Notes: generated from the sequence alone by a model not told the origin. A stretch of 64,000 nt of DNA from Tretioscincus oriximinensis (GCA_022410635.1 JAJVDF010000431.1:662557-726556); one strand, 5' to 3'. Counted from the first letter of the stretch, positions 45,412 to 56,975 are shown. Program-made: numbers and translations.

Positions 45412-45602
45412 TAGGCTGACCAGATGACCCCTGGGAGGTGAAAACCCAGTTTTGTGGTGCTTCCTGTTTTTTCCTCATGGGAAAAAAATTAAAAAAATAT
45501 TTTTTTTTTCCGAAAAAGAATTCCTCAGCAAAAACCGTGAGGCACTCTAAAACTGGGTTTCTACCCCCCACCCCACCCAAAAAGGGTCATCTGACCAGCC
45601 TA
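45412..45602. mobile_element. Family A hairpin element, copy 10 (TBX15 intron)
   Basis: Ends TAGGCTGACC and GACCAGCCTA with perfect 7 bp flanking repeats CTTCTAT (45405-45411 and 45603-45609). Confidence 0.95.
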
Positions 45603-46639
45603 CTTCTATTAAGTTTGAAAATTTAAAATTCCCACCAACAATTCCTCTTCCATTTTAACACTGGATTAAATAACATTTTTAGTACATTTTTGATCCAGAA
45701 AATCATCTGACTGGGAAAAAGTTTTCTACTAATTTCTCTGTCCACATAAGCATCTTTTCTTCTCCTCAGGTGAGAATTCTCAGCTTTTTTCAACTCAGCT
45801 CCTCCTTTCTCTGTTCCAGTATTATCCCCATAGATGGAAAGTCGCTGGTGGACTTGGGGGAAGTTCCCTTCCAACAAATTAGAAGGTCAATGCTTCCACC
45901 CCTAATTAGTTGGAAGGGAATTAGAAGTAGTGATTTTTTTTCTTCTTAAAATGCCAAGTTTGCACAAAAGCAAAAATGCTTTTCAGTTCTGATCTATAGC
46001 TATCCTGGAATAAAATGCCACTTTTGCACAAAAGCAGAGGGAGAAAATGGAAACAGAAAGAACATGAAAAAGAATGGACGTAATTTATTCTTTCTCACAT
46101 ACAAGGCTAACTAGGACACCACAAAGTAAACCCAAAGTAACTTTACTTTAAATATAGAATAGTAACAAAAGAGCCCTGAAGAAGTGGAAACCCCAATTAA
46201 GGGACGTTTGATTCCCTAAGAAGTTTAACAACACAAACATGCAAACAGCTATCAGAAAACACAAAGAACTAGAATGGAGACAGAGATAAACACAAGTAAC
46301 TTTGGATTGGCTGTCAGCTACAAGTATCGATAGAGCTTTTAGCTTGCTTATAGAAGCAGCTGATGACTGGATGTTCCTCATTACATGCACTCTTTCAGCT
46401 GCCCTCATTTAATTTTTCTGTGCTTGCTTCTCCTTTCTGTGAGTAGCAAAATCCTGAATATTAATCTGTTCCTCTCCTTCCTCAGCTATGATTCCGGAAG
46501 GCCCTTTCTGTGGCTCAGAGACCTCTGTTAGGCTATGGCCAGAAGCTCAAGTCTAGCAGAGTTCTCTTCATCTGAGTCCTCACTGACTGAGGAGGGAGAC
46601 AGTTTTCTTTAAAAGGGAAAGAAGAGCAATTGCTGTCAA
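45603..46639. other. TBX15 intron, unassigned sequence
   Basis: A pair of near-identical segments (AAAATGCCAAGTTTGCACAA at 45948 and AAAATGCCACTTTTGCACAA at 46012) is present. No other feature. Confidence 0.35.
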
Positions 46640-46985
46640 ACTGTTATATAGGATTATGGTAAAAAGTCTGAGATTTGTGGATAGTTTTAGTGAGAAATTG
46701 CAAAAGTGAGATGTGAAGGAAGCAGATATTGACAGAAAAATATCCAATAACATTTGGGAAGAAGCACTTTTGGACTTCCTCTTGTCAACCAGGAAACAAA
46801 ATGGCGGGCAAGAGATGGTGTCACGTGCACATTGATTCTCACTTGTTAGGAACTGACAGAACAACATACCTTGGAATGCACTATAAAAGTATAAACGAAG
46901 CGAATTAAAACCGGTAAATCTTATTAAACAAGGATTAAAACAGAATAAGCAAATGCTGTATGGATACAGCCTACAAACGTATCCC
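46640..46985 (-). repeat. Family C dispersed repeat in TBX15 intron
   Basis: TTGACAGAAAAATATCCAAT, GACTTCCTCTTGTCAACCAG, TCTCACTTGTTAGGAACTGA and GCTGTATGGATACAGCC at the end. Confidence 0.65.
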
Positions 46986-47029
46986 CTTGTTATAATTATG
47001 GTATAAAATCAGTACAAACATTTCTGGAA

Positions 47030-47380
47030 ATCATTCCACTAAACTGAAAATCAACACCNTCTGTGCATATAATAAAACGTGTAGCACAGAGACCAACGAA
47101 TGACAGGGCTCAGAACTTCGGTAGCCTCCAGAGACCAATGACACAAGAAAGAGAAGAAAGAAGGGAGGAAGGAAGGAATGGGTGAAAGAAGAGAAGGAAG
47201 GGAGGTTAAGGAGAAAAAAGGAAGAAAGGGAAGGAAAGGAAAATGGAAAGAAAGAAAGAAGGAAGGAAGGAAGGAAAGAGTTGGCAAATGAAAGAGGGAG
47301 TGGCTGGAGGCATGGCTGGGAGAATGTTGCTTTACCATAACTCAACGGGCTAATTCTCCTAGTTTATTATAAAATACACA
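47030..47380 (-). repeat. Family D repeat with GGAA-rich tract
   Basis: Reverse copy of 29735-30115: CAATGACACAAGAAAG, CGAATGACAGGGCTCAGAAC and CGGGCTAATTCTCCTAG. The pyrimidine tract of the other copy appears here as GGAA/GAAA at 47140-47280. Confidence 0.7.
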
Positions 47381-47774
47381 TATATTTCAGCTCAAAAGGT
47401 CCAAAGCAGAGGGGGAGCGTTCCTGCACCTTAAAATGAGTTCTTAGTTTGATTCCTTTAAAGGAAAACAACAAATAGCAGGGAAAATTGGTTGCACCGTA
47501 TTGTTTTGTTGAAATATTTTTCAGACAACTNTGGCAGATCAAAAGCATGGATGGGAAACAGATCACAGCGTTGAATTAAGTGATTTGTTGCCTCACATAA
47601 AATCTCCATCGCTTTGTCTTATGTACCTGGTTATGGTTATATTCAAAACACCTGCATCAAAATACTTAATATACAGGACTTGCAGACCTTGTTTGTTAAT
47701 AACCCTTTTAAGACGGGAGAAATAATTGGAGGTGAAAGGTAAATTACATTTACTTAACAAACTGGGATTCGAAA
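47381..47774. other. TBX15 intron, possibly single-copy sequence
   Basis: No repeat recognised. A candidate for conserved non-coding sequence. Confidence 0.3.
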
Positions 47775-48015
47775 TGAGAAGAGGAGAAAGAGCTGGTTTT
47801 TATATGCCACTTTTCTTAGTCCAAAGGGACTCAAAGCAGCTTACATAACCCTCTGGTCTTCTCTTCACAACAGACACCTTATGAATCAGGAGGGGGAGAG
47901 AGAGCATCAAAGAACTGTGATTAGCCCAAGGTCACCCAAATGGCTTCGTGGAGGATTGCAGAATTGGAGACTTCCAGATAAGTCTCACATTCCAACTATA
48001 ATACCAGACTGGAGC
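47775..48015 (-). mobile_element. SINE S2
   Basis: GCTGGTTTTTATATGCCACT, GGGACTCAAAGCAGCTTACA, GGTCACCCAAATGGCTTCGT and CATTCCAACTATAATACCAG in reverse S2 order. Confidence 0.8.
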
Positions 48016-48119
48016 TTTCATTTTGGGGGTCGTGTTCTTCTTGACTGCCCTCAAGAGCTTTAGCAATCCTCATTTTAAGAGGCAGTCCAGCCAATGATCC
48101 AATGTAGAAAGGACCCAAG

Positions 48120-48340
48120 AATATTTTTTACTTGATTTTTATGTTTATTATATAAATAAAACATCAATGAAGAACAAAATACAATTTTAACACATCTAAT
48201 TACTCAATGACTCCCCACATTATATTTCTTGTCCTCTGCCACATCAATATGCAATTTTTCGGTTTTCAAAGCCTGCAATTATAAATCCATCTGCTTTCCC
48301 TTTTCTTTCCAAATTTCATTTCTGCTTTTGTTGTAAGTTT
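48120..48340 (-). mobile_element. Possible L1-like 3' UTR remnant
   Basis: TTTTCGGTTTTCAAAGCCTG followed by CAATTATAAATCCATCTG resembles 25350-25385 (TCTTCAAAGCCTGTGATTAA), which belongs to the L1-like tail there. Weak. Confidence 0.35.
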
Positions 48341-48764
48341 GACATCCAGTCCTGCTTTCATAACCCTAACCCCTTGCTAAAAAAATTCCTGCCTCTCTGC
48401 ATCTCTGTACCCACCAGTGGAGATTTGGAAAGCCACCCAACCTTTTTCAAAGCATCCATCTGCAGCTTCTTTCAACCCTAGCAGGTGCAACACCATCTGA
48501 CCAGAAGAACTAGCAGCTCCCACAAAAGCAACAGCTTGTACTTATTAGTTCCCTGCAGGCTGACATTCCTCTAGCAATTATCCCCAGAATGCTGAATATT
48601 GGATTGGGGAAGTTATTGGAATTTAGTCCTATATTTCCTGCACACATCATTAATGGAATTTTCCACTAGTTGATCATACAAGGTCACTGGAGAGAACTGC
48701 TATACAAAGGCTGGGTTCCAGGGCTGTATTTAGGCAAAATATAGATACCAGTAGTACTAAGTTA

Positions 48765-48914
48765 TAGGCTGACCAGATGAGCCCTTTTGGGGGGGCTGAA
48801 AGCCCGGTTTTGGGGTGCCTCAATTTTTAATTTTTTGTTCCTCAGAAAAAAACGGGAGGCAACCCAAAAATGGGTTTTCAACCCAGCCAAAAAAGGTGTC
48901 ATCTGGTCAGCCGA
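48765..48914. mobile_element. Family A hairpin element, copy 11 (TBX15 intron, shortened)
   Basis: TAGGCTGACCAGATGAGCCC start and CATCTGGTCAGCC end. Part of the left arm and the loop are lost. Confidence 0.88.
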
Positions 48915-49339
48915 AGATATTATTTTTTATTGTTTTTATTATTATAAATCCCAGAGAAATAAGTAAGTAAAATACATGGGCAAAATAAAGCCTAAATCAG
49001 GCCCTGCTGGGTTCTCATGGGGATGAAAGAAATGGTTTTGAGAACTGCCAAGTGAAATCAATTCCCTCTCTCGTTTTCTGCCGTTTCTAGCTCCANTTCA
49101 TTGTCCGCACAAGGTTTTTGTTGGCTTCTAGAATTAATGGCAACATTAGTTGAGTAATCTGTTTTCAGAGTATTCTCTTCCCACATTCTGCTCCTCCTCT
49201 TTTTTAAAAAAAATGTGCCAGAGTTTTGCACAAATATTAATACAGGCATACAAAAATTTAGTTTTGCGGAAANCTAGAACCTATCTGGCCCCCCTCCAAG
49301 AAAACCCTTTAAAAACCACTGTTTCCTCCTCAGAGGTTA

Positions 49340-49580
49340 GAACAAAATGGAGGCACAGTGGTGGTGCATGGCAATGTTCACACAGAGGAGCTCCCACTAC
49401 AAGCAAACAGTGGATTATATGGGAACTGCATGCACCCAGCTTTCGCTCCTGTTTTTTCCCATAGTGAGAATGCAGTCATAGCGAAAGAGCTCCCCCTGTG
49501 GATTATAGGAGAACTGCATGTACCCAGTGTAAAGACACACAGCTTTCGCTCCCATTTTTTCCCCTAGTGAGAATGCAGTA
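49340..49580 (+). repeat. Internally duplicated repeat in TBX15 intron
   Basis: GTGGATTATATGGGAACTGC / GTGGATTATAGGAGAACTGC and CCCATAGTGAGAATGCAGT / CCCCTAGTGAGAATGCAGT occur twice, about 85-100 bp apart. Family unknown. Confidence 0.6.
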
Positions 49581-49929
49581 AAACAATTTCTTCAGTCTTG
49601 AACTGTGCCATAACACTGGATCAGAGGGGGACTCATTGGTCTCAGATAAACACTTGGCCATAAGCTAGGCCAGATTGCTGTTGATATGGAATAATGTCAT
49701 TTATGAAGGGCATTTTACAACATCCCCCACATCAGCTTTGAATCTTATCCCAGATTTAGATTTGGTGCAGCTTCGAAATACTCCAAAATCCAGAAATGAA
49801 GCTCCTGAGATTGACAGCTTCCTTGGAAAAAGGAGCATTTAGTGGTTCACCTTCATGGTTAGTATACAACCTCTTTTTCATGAACCTCACTATAGGAACC
49901 CTAGTCCCTTTATACACTTAGCATGCATA

Positions 49930-51000
49930 TCTGCACTAGCAAATTCAGATTTGTTGACCCAGATTAGCTGTAACATCACGCATCTGTGTTAAGCAGGTTG
50001 GGACAACATTAGGATTGAGACAAGCTTGCTACAATTCAGATTCCATACAATTCAGCAGCTGTACCCATGCTCACTCAGATCTCATCTTACTTTTAAATGT
50101 TTATTGTTATGAAACTGTATTCAGACTGGATATACTGCTGTTTTCCTTTTTTTTTTTAATGGTCAGTTAGACTAATTGTTAATAAAAACTTACTTACCAG
50201 ATCTGGTATTTGTGTGGGTCTGGTCTACATGTTAATCCAGAACAGAAAACACTGGTCCGAATGGTTAATGTTCCAAATTAGTAATGAGCTGTTACCCCAC
50301 TACTAATGCATTTTAGAAAGTTATTATAAAACATCTGAAACATATTACTGAAGAACTCTCCAGATAAGGTTTTGCTGCCATCAGGAAGCTTCCGCCTCAT
50401 GTGCTCCTGGAGTTTGAGTAATCCATTTGCTAAAAAGCCTTGTTGTAACAGGTTTTCTTGACTTACAAGTACTGACTAGCTGCTATAGTGTGCACACATG
50501 TGGAAAGGCAGGAAAAGCAAGAATTCACCCTGGATTTGAGGTAAGACCCACACACTTGGCTGAGATTCATAGCAAGACATGTGCACTGGAGCTCAGACAT
50601 ACGAGTGGAGGGGGGAAAGAGCAACCAATCAGGAGATTGTGCAGATGAGTCCTTGGGGGTGCAATGGAACAGGAATATATTTCCCCATAGATAGTCAACT
50701 CCTTGCTATGGTAATGCAGAAATATTTATTCCAATTGTGTTATTCCAGATTTAAAATAAATTTTGGATTTGAACAGCTTGTCTGGAGGGAGTCTGAATCT
50801 GTAAAAACAGAGCCTTAGTACAAATCTAATCCAGATTATCACTAGCCCATGGAGCTGATGTGAACTGTAGCATGTGTTGCCTCAGTTCTAGTGCTGCCTA
50901 ACTTGCGTAATGCAACTAATTTGTATCAAGCAAATCCAGAGTTGCTAATATAGATTTATCGGTAGCTCAAATAAGTACTGGTTTTTAGTAGAAGTGGATT
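49930..51000. mobile_element. Possible transposon with long imperfect terminal inverted repeats
   Basis: TAGCAAATTCAGATTTG and ATTAGCTGTAACATCACGCA on the left are inverted at the right as TGCGTAATGCAACTAATTTG and CAAATCCAGAGTTGCTA. The interior has no coding sign. Boundaries are approximate. Confidence 0.4.
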
Positions 51001-51118
51001 AGCTTCATCTAATCTAGGCCTGGTTTGTACACAGTCTATTTTAAGAACCCAAGCAGATTACTGAGCCTGTACAAACAGTGCCTAAGACAGATCAAGCTAA
51101 TCCACTTCCACAAAAATT
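50985..51118. repeat. Imperfect palindrome
   Basis: AGAAGTGGATTAGCTTCATC ... TGGTTTGTACA faces TGTACAAACAGTGCC ... AAGCTAATCCACTTCCAC. Each arm is about 43 bp with some mismatches. A similar arm is at 58475-58500. Confidence 0.6.
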
Positions 51119-51807
51119 GATTAAATCAGGTAAATGTAAATCAGGCCTGTATTCTGTGGGAAAGAGAACTGAATGTAGAAGCCAACAACTACTTCTATAC
51201 TCTTGGAAAAATACATCGCGTACAGTTACTGGAATTCTCATTTCTTTCTGCTAAATGTTCTTCATTAAAGGAAAGCAGGACAGCCAAATATTTTTTAATG
51301 AGAATCTGGATATGGTTCAACTGGATTCTTTTTTTCCCTTAAAAAGAAATCAATTTAAAGCATTTAATAGATTTTTGGCTCTCTTACATCATAGTGCCAT
51401 GTGCACGTAATTAATTTCAANCCTATTTAGTCCCAGTAATAAGTCAATCTTGGCCAAAATAACATCATCCTGGATGTATTCAGTGTCTCCGGCACTTTCG
51501 GGTTTCGAAGCATCTCTGAAGCCTTGGTTCTTATTGTTGTTTTTGTTTACTTTTTCTTAAAACAACAACAACAAAAAGCTCAATANATTCCAGTCATTTA
51601 TATTCTCTGACTGTATCTTCCTAACTCATAGCCATATTAATATGAAGACCAGGAAACTTTGGTCCCCTGGTCTTTATATAGCTGCCTAGCCATATTTTCA
51701 AAATTGCTAACTGCTCTTTCTGTTCTTTTTTACATCCTTCAAAACATGGGCTATGTCCAGACAAGGTCATTAATCTGCTTGTACGTCAAATTTGGGTTGC
51801 ATTTGCC
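51119..51807. other. TBX15 intron, possibly single-copy sequence
   Basis: No repeat recognised. 51200-51520 has A/T-rich homeobox-like cores such as GTAATTAATTTC and is the best-looking intronic candidate for a regulatory element. Confidence 0.3.
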
Positions 51808-52062
51808 TCACCTATTTATTTATTTACTTGCATTTGTATTCCACCCTATACCTGGAGGCCTCAGACTGGTTGTCAACAAAATTCTATAAAAACAGTTAAA
51901 CAGGTAAAAATAGTAACAGTGTTTTTAAGGAGAGGGATGTTCTAGCTCACTCGAAAGCACAGGTGAACAGGTGCGTCTTCAACAGGCATTGACCTGACGG
52001 ACTTCAGTAGGGAGACCATTCTACAATCTGGGGGCTGTCACAGAGTAGGCCCATTCACGTAT
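51808..52062 (-). mobile_element. L2 LINE fragment in the TBX15 intron
   Basis: TTTATTTACTTGCATTTGTA and TTCCACCCTATACCTGGAGG begin the reverse-complement L2 tail. GTGCGTCTTCAACAGGC and TGTCACAGAGTAGGCCC follow the coding end backwards. Confidence 0.65.
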
Positions 52063-52150
52063 TCATGGTTGTTATATAAAACAGCAGTGTGCTGTTTTTC
52101 CAGGAAACCCACTGTCAAATCGGCACATAGGGTTATTGTAGGAACACTTA

Positions 52151-52447
52151 GCAGGCACGGATAGCTCAGTCGCTAAGGAATCTGTCTCTCAGTTGGGATA
52201 TGGGGTTTCGAAGCCCTGAGTCGGACGTAGGGAGGGGTGAGCACCTTCCACTANCCGACCCAGCTATTCGAAAGCATGAATTGCAAGAAATTGCAACGAC
52301 TGCAAGTAGATACATGGGAACCATCACAGCCTGGTGGGGAAGATAGAATGTGAGCCTTCGGGCAAAAATACCCTTGTAAGCCGCTTTGAGTCCCTTTGAA
52401 AGATGAGAAAAGCGGGGTATAAGAACCCANTTCTTCTTCTTCTTCTT
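52151..52447 (+). mobile_element. SINE S1, best preserved copy
   Basis: Starts GCAGGCACGGATAGCTCAGT. The A-box-like TAGCTCAGTCGCTAAGG and B-box-like GGTTTCGAAGCCC are spaced as in a tRNA gene. The body follows, with a (TTC)n tail at 52430-52447. It would be transcribed by RNA polymerase III and moved by a LINE enzyme. Confidence 0.93.
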
Positions 52448-52555
52448 GACGTATGGATAGTTTTGACGAAAAATTGCAACGGAGAGAGGCAAAGAAAACT
52501 ATTGGGAAATTCCGGAGTAAACAAGTACTGTGTGGATACAGCCAGAGTGGTAAGC
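52448..52555 (-). repeat. Family C fragment in TBX15 intron
   Basis: GGATAGTTTTGACGAAAAAT followed by AAGTACTGTGTGGATACAGC matches both ends of 46640-46985 with the middle missing. Confidence 0.6.
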
Positions 52556-53419
52556 TAGGAAAATGGTCAGCATCCTTATATTGCATAATAGAATACAGGT
52601 GCAGTCAACAGGATTTGATACGGGATTCATAAGGGTGTGGAACTGGGTCCCCCCACACCTGCTTTTGCCCACATTCACTGCCTGGGGAGAATGCTTCCCT
52701 TCTTTTCACACTCTCCTAGGTGGAAGCGTTTCTGGTCCTAGGCAGTATGAAAGCTGTATTCTCTATCCTTTCTCTGCTCTACATGCCTGTCCGCCCTCCC
52801 TCACTACGGTTGGGTAAAATCATGCCACATGACATGCAGAAAACAGAAAGATTAGAATATACNCTTCATACTTCCTCCAAGAATGATCATAGACTAGTTA
52901 AAAGTAGCCCATCTAAGGCATGTTTGTACTAAATTTTAATTTGAGAATGATCAGTGAAACAATGAAACTAACTGTTGTCCAGTCAAAGTGTGGATTTAGT
53001 TTTAGTATGGCCTTTGGGTTAAATATTTTTTTTTTGCTTTTGATGCTACTGTAGTTCACATTTTTCTAGGGGGAAGGGGCGGGAACGGGACAAGATCTGT
53101 ATTTCTCAGCGCATCAGAATGGACATGTCTCCCAGCCATCTTTCTAGAAAAAGAAATTATGTTTCTGTGGACAGGACTATGCACAGATTGGGTAAGGAAG
53201 GTTTTTTCCCTTCCAGGACTAGCTGTGGTGCAGGCTGGGAACTGTGATATGCAGAGCACGGCCTTGTGCAGGATGGGCAGAAGAGACTGCCCCTACTTGG
53301 ACTACACTTCCCAGCAGGCCCCGCTGCCNGTCAGTGGTGGGAGGTTTCTGGTCACGAATCTCGGACTCGGACATTTAGGATTTGTCTCTTGAGCGCAAAA
53401 CAGACGCAGCAATTTTTCA
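52556..53419. other. TBX15 intron, unassigned sequence
   Basis: 53210-53330 contains GGACTACACTTCCCAGCAGG, a motif shared with 21330-21350 (GGACTACAGCTCCCAGCCTG), probably from an old DNA repeat. Confidence 0.3.
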
Positions 53420-53690
53420 TGTCACTTCCAGGCCAGGGCCAGAAGTGACATCATATCTAGGCACCATTCCCAGAAGCAGAGACTGAAAGCGACTTCATTG
53501 TGATGTCATTTCCTGCCCCTGGGCACCCTTTCTGGAAGCAAGGCCCAGAAGTGGTATGACAACAATGTAACTCCTACTCCCGGTGACATTCTTGTTCATT
53601 GCTGCACGAGAATCTGTACTTTGTGCAGGAATGGATAATGTCATANAATGTATGAGATTCTTGGACACCTCTCACCATTTCTGCCAGCGC
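53420..53690 (+). repeat. Family G repeat in TBX15 intron
   Basis: CCAGAAGTGACATCATATCT, CCATTCCCAGAAGCAGAGAC, GGGCACCCTTTCTGGAAGCA and AATGTATGAGATTCTTGG. Confidence 0.7.
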
Positions 53691-54659
53691 AACAACACAT
53701 CTGTGTCACCTCTATTGCTGCTACTATGAAGTTCCTGGGCATCCAAGCTTTTACGCTAAGGAATTATTGTGAAAAAGCAGCATAACTAAGGACAATAAAA
53801 CTGGAAAAAGAAAATCTGCCAGAGGATAAGAAACTGGGAGTTGATTGTTTTATTGTTGTTGACAATCGACACTATTTCTATTTGTTTAAAATAAGCTATT
53901 TTTCAGCTTCTAAGACTGTTCTCCCACTCCCACCAAAGGAAACTGGCAAATTCTGTCAGTCTTTATGCCATTTATGCATTCATGCCTTTATCAAGTGTAT
54001 TCTGATTTGGGGACAAAACACAGTCAACTGCCAAAACAACAGTTGGTAGTTGTCTTCAAGGACCTCACCAGTCACATGGTGTTGGCCGGCTTCCTGGTTT
54101 TTCAGCTGCCAAATTGCATTTAAAGAAGCTAAAAATACATGAAATACTTTCCTTTCCTTATATTACTTGACTGTGTCAGCAGTTGCTGTTAGCTGATTAT
54201 GAGTATGTTATTTGATAACTGGTGGGGTAGAAGGTTATCAGGGCAGATTCAAGGCCTCAAAGCCCGTCTGACCATCAGAGGAAAGCATGCCACGTTGCTC
54301 AGAGAACCAAGTTGGGGTTACTAGAGCCTAGGGTTGCCGCCTGTCCCTTATTATAAGAGATGTCTCGTATTTTAGCCCAAAATTATGCGTCCCGTATTGC
54401 TCTATTATTGTCCTGTATATTGCAGGCAGGACGCTCAAAAACTTCCGGCTGTGCTCGGAGGAGCGCACCGCTGGCTGCCGGCTGCTGTGGTGTACAGCGG
54501 AGGTGGAGCTTCAATAGAAGCCTTAAAAGGCTGNGTCGCCTGCCGCTTGCGCTGTTTGCTGTGAAGACGAGTACTGAGAGCTGGTGCTACTCGCTCATCT
54601 TCATTTCGCCCTGCGCCATCTGTTGTGGCCGTGAATCTGCAGCGATTCTGTCTGCAGCC

Positions 54660-54963
54660 CCAGTCCCAATTGCTAAGGAATCGGTCTCTCGTCTGGGAGA
54701 TGGGGTTTCGAAGCCCTGTGTCAGACGTGGGGAGGGGTGAGCACCTTCCAGTAGGCTGTAGCTCCTGCCAACCCAGCTATTCAAAAGCAGGAATTGCAAG
54801 AAATTGCAACTGACTGCAAGTAGATACATGGGAACCACCACAGCCTGGTGGGGAAGATAGAATGTCAGCCTTCGGGCAAAAATACCCTTGTAAGCCGCTT
54901 TGAGTCCCTTTGAAAGGTGAGAAAAGCGGGGTATAAGAACCCAGTTCTTCTTCTTCTTCTTTT
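54660..54963 (+). mobile_element. SINE S1 inside a hAT-like element
   Basis: CAATTGCTAAGGAATCGGTC, then GGTTTCGAAGCCCTGTGTCA and the S1 body with a (TTC)n tail at 54946-54963. It lies inside the DNA transposon 54329-55963 and is therefore younger than it. Confidence 0.9.
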
Positions 54964-55541
54964 CAGGGCTATCTATAGCTCCTGCTTGCAGGAGCAATCT
55001 GTGAACTTGGAGCCCAAGAGCTTCGGCTTGCCTACAGCCTAGGCTGCAAGGCAGAGTATCTGCCTTAGTTTGGTGCCAGCTTTTGAAATTCTGCAGCAGA
55101 GTCTCTGGCTCCAAGCTGTGAGTCTAGGGGCTTGGACTTGCCCTACTTGCCTGATTTGGATTTTGTTTATATTTTTTATAGTTTATTTCAGGTTTTTTTG
55201 GTTATAGCTTCTTGTTTATTTTGTTGTTCATAGCTGTGTTGTCGTCCTCAAGCACTTAGCATTCCTGTACATGATACCATTCTTTGGCTGTTGAAGTTTA
55301 ATACACTAACACTACATAATCTCACACATCGTATTTCACTAGCTGTTTATTAAACTTTCCACTCATTAGTTGTTTATTGAGGTTTTTACATTATATACTT
55401 TAGTTACTATATTAGCTGTTTAGCTAATAGCTGTTTCTTAAAGAGAATTCATTATATATATACATATATATCACCAGATCAGTCTTAGCTGTTTGATGAA
55501 GTTCATTAGTTGTATATTACAGTTATATAACAACATAAACT

Positions 55542-55800
55542 GGAGAGCCAGTTTGGTGTAGTGTTTAGAGTGTTGGACTTGCATGTGGGAGTCTCCCGGT
55601 TCGATTCCCCACACCTCCATGAAAGCCAGCTGGATGACCTTGGGNCAGTCATAGTTCTTTAGAAATNTCTCAGCCCCACCTACTTCACNGAGCATNTGTT
55701 GTGGAGAAAGCTACAAAAACTATGTCCGCACCTTATGNTTGGCCNCCCTGAGANCTTCGGGTATAGGGCGGGACATAAGTACAAAATAAATAATAATAAA
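55542..55800 (+). mobile_element. SINE S2 inside a hAT-like element
   Basis: GAGAGCCAGTTTGGTGTAGT and TCTCCCGGTTCGATTCCCCA give very good A- and B-box matches. The body ends GGGCGGGACATAAGTACAAA plus an AATAA-rich tail. It lies within 54329-55963. Confidence 0.92.
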
Positions 55801-55994
55801 TAATGAGAAAAGGATTAAAATTATTNACAGATACATATGAGATGTAAAAATCCCATTAAATTGTTAATTTTGAGTTATTTTTTAGTGTCCCTTATTTTTG
55901 TGAAATATTCCTTATTTTTAAGGGCATGTCCCTTATTTCACTTATCAAAAGGTGACAACCCTACTAGAGCCCCCAAACTGGAAAACAGGACAAG

Positions 55995-56175
55995 AGTATC
56001 AAAATCTGCTACCAAGTCTGATTTATTAACTCTAAGCTGTAAGACCCTAAATAATTGTCCCCCTAATAATCTAAAGGAATGCCTTGTTCCCATACCAACC
56101 TGCCCATGTCTTGAGATCTGCAAAGGAAGCACTTCTGACTGTCCAGAGGCTGTGGGGCAATAGCCATAGAGAACA
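55995..56175 (+). mobile_element. L2 LINE fragment
   Basis: AAGCTGTAAGACCCTAAATA, AGGAATGCCTTGTTCCCATA and CTTGAGATCTGCAAAGGAAG match the L2 segment at 10110-10210. Diverged. Confidence 0.65.
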
Positions 56176-56639
56176 TAGTGTTGTCACCCTGGGTGTAGGA
56201 TGAGGGAAGGACACAAGCGGGGTCCCTCCGCTCCCCTTGCCTCTTTTTCAATTTTGACTGGGAGAGAACCGAAGGGAAGCAACAAGAAACTGATGTGACT
56301 AGCTTGAACAGGAGCTTTGGATGGGGGCCCAGATAGGTGTTTAGGGGTGCAGAGTTTGGTTTGCCCATGGTGATGCATGCCCCATGGAATATATGAATTT
56401 AAAGTCCTTTTTAAATCCCCAGAAATGCCAAGTTTGTTCAGAGGACTACAAAAGTAGAGATTTTAGCGATCATATACACAGTTCTATATAAATATATACA
56501 CTAATTTTGAGCTGTTTTGGAAGGTTTACTTTGTGAAAATGCATACTAATTATAATAAGAAACAAATGTATACTGTTCAGAACAATTAAGGGAACATTTT
56601 AAGATACACTTTAATTGTTTTGAGCAGTATACTAACAAA

Positions 56640-56975
56640 TGAAGACGAGGAGGAGCTAGAAAAGGAGGAAGAGGAAGAAGGGGAAGAAGAAGAAGTAGAA
56701 GAAGAAGAAGTAGAAGAAGAACTGAGTTTTTATACCCCACTTTTCCCATCCAAAGGGACTCAGTGGCTTACAAACTATTTTTTCAAAGGCTGACATTCCA
56801 TCTTCCCCATCCTATTTTGATGTTANCTATTAATCTACTTGCACTTGCTTACTTTTGAACAGACAGGTTGTCTGAATCTAAGGCCTGTATAAGCACTCAC
56901 TTCTCTGCATGGCAGACATGTGGGCCTTGAATATCTATCCTCTCTATTAAAAGACCTCTGAACCACCATGCCTTA
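56640..56975 (-). mobile_element. Diverged S1-related SINE with AAG tail
   Basis: A purine-rich (GAA)n tract is followed by TTTTATACCCCACTTTTCCC, TCCAAAGGGACTCAGTGGCT and GCATGGCAGACATGTGGGCC. It is the same variant head as 7180-7420. Confidence 0.7.

Larger units (their letters stand above)
54329..55963. mobile_element. hAT-like transposon carrying two SINEs
   Basis: Ends TAGGGTTGCC and GGTGACAACCCTA with a perfect 8 bp duplication CTAGAGCC (54321-54328 and 55964-55971). Near both ends the motif GTCCCTTATT recurs. SINE S1 (54660-54963) and S2 (55542-55800) are nested inside. Without them about 1.07 kb remains, with no transposase-like frame. Confidence 0.92.

Noticed and set aside
52151..52230. 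Possible tRNA gene (A- and B-box present)
   Set aside because: The match is the head of SINE S1. The acceptor stem does not pair and a SINE body follows. The same applies to the S2 heads at 16879 and 55542.
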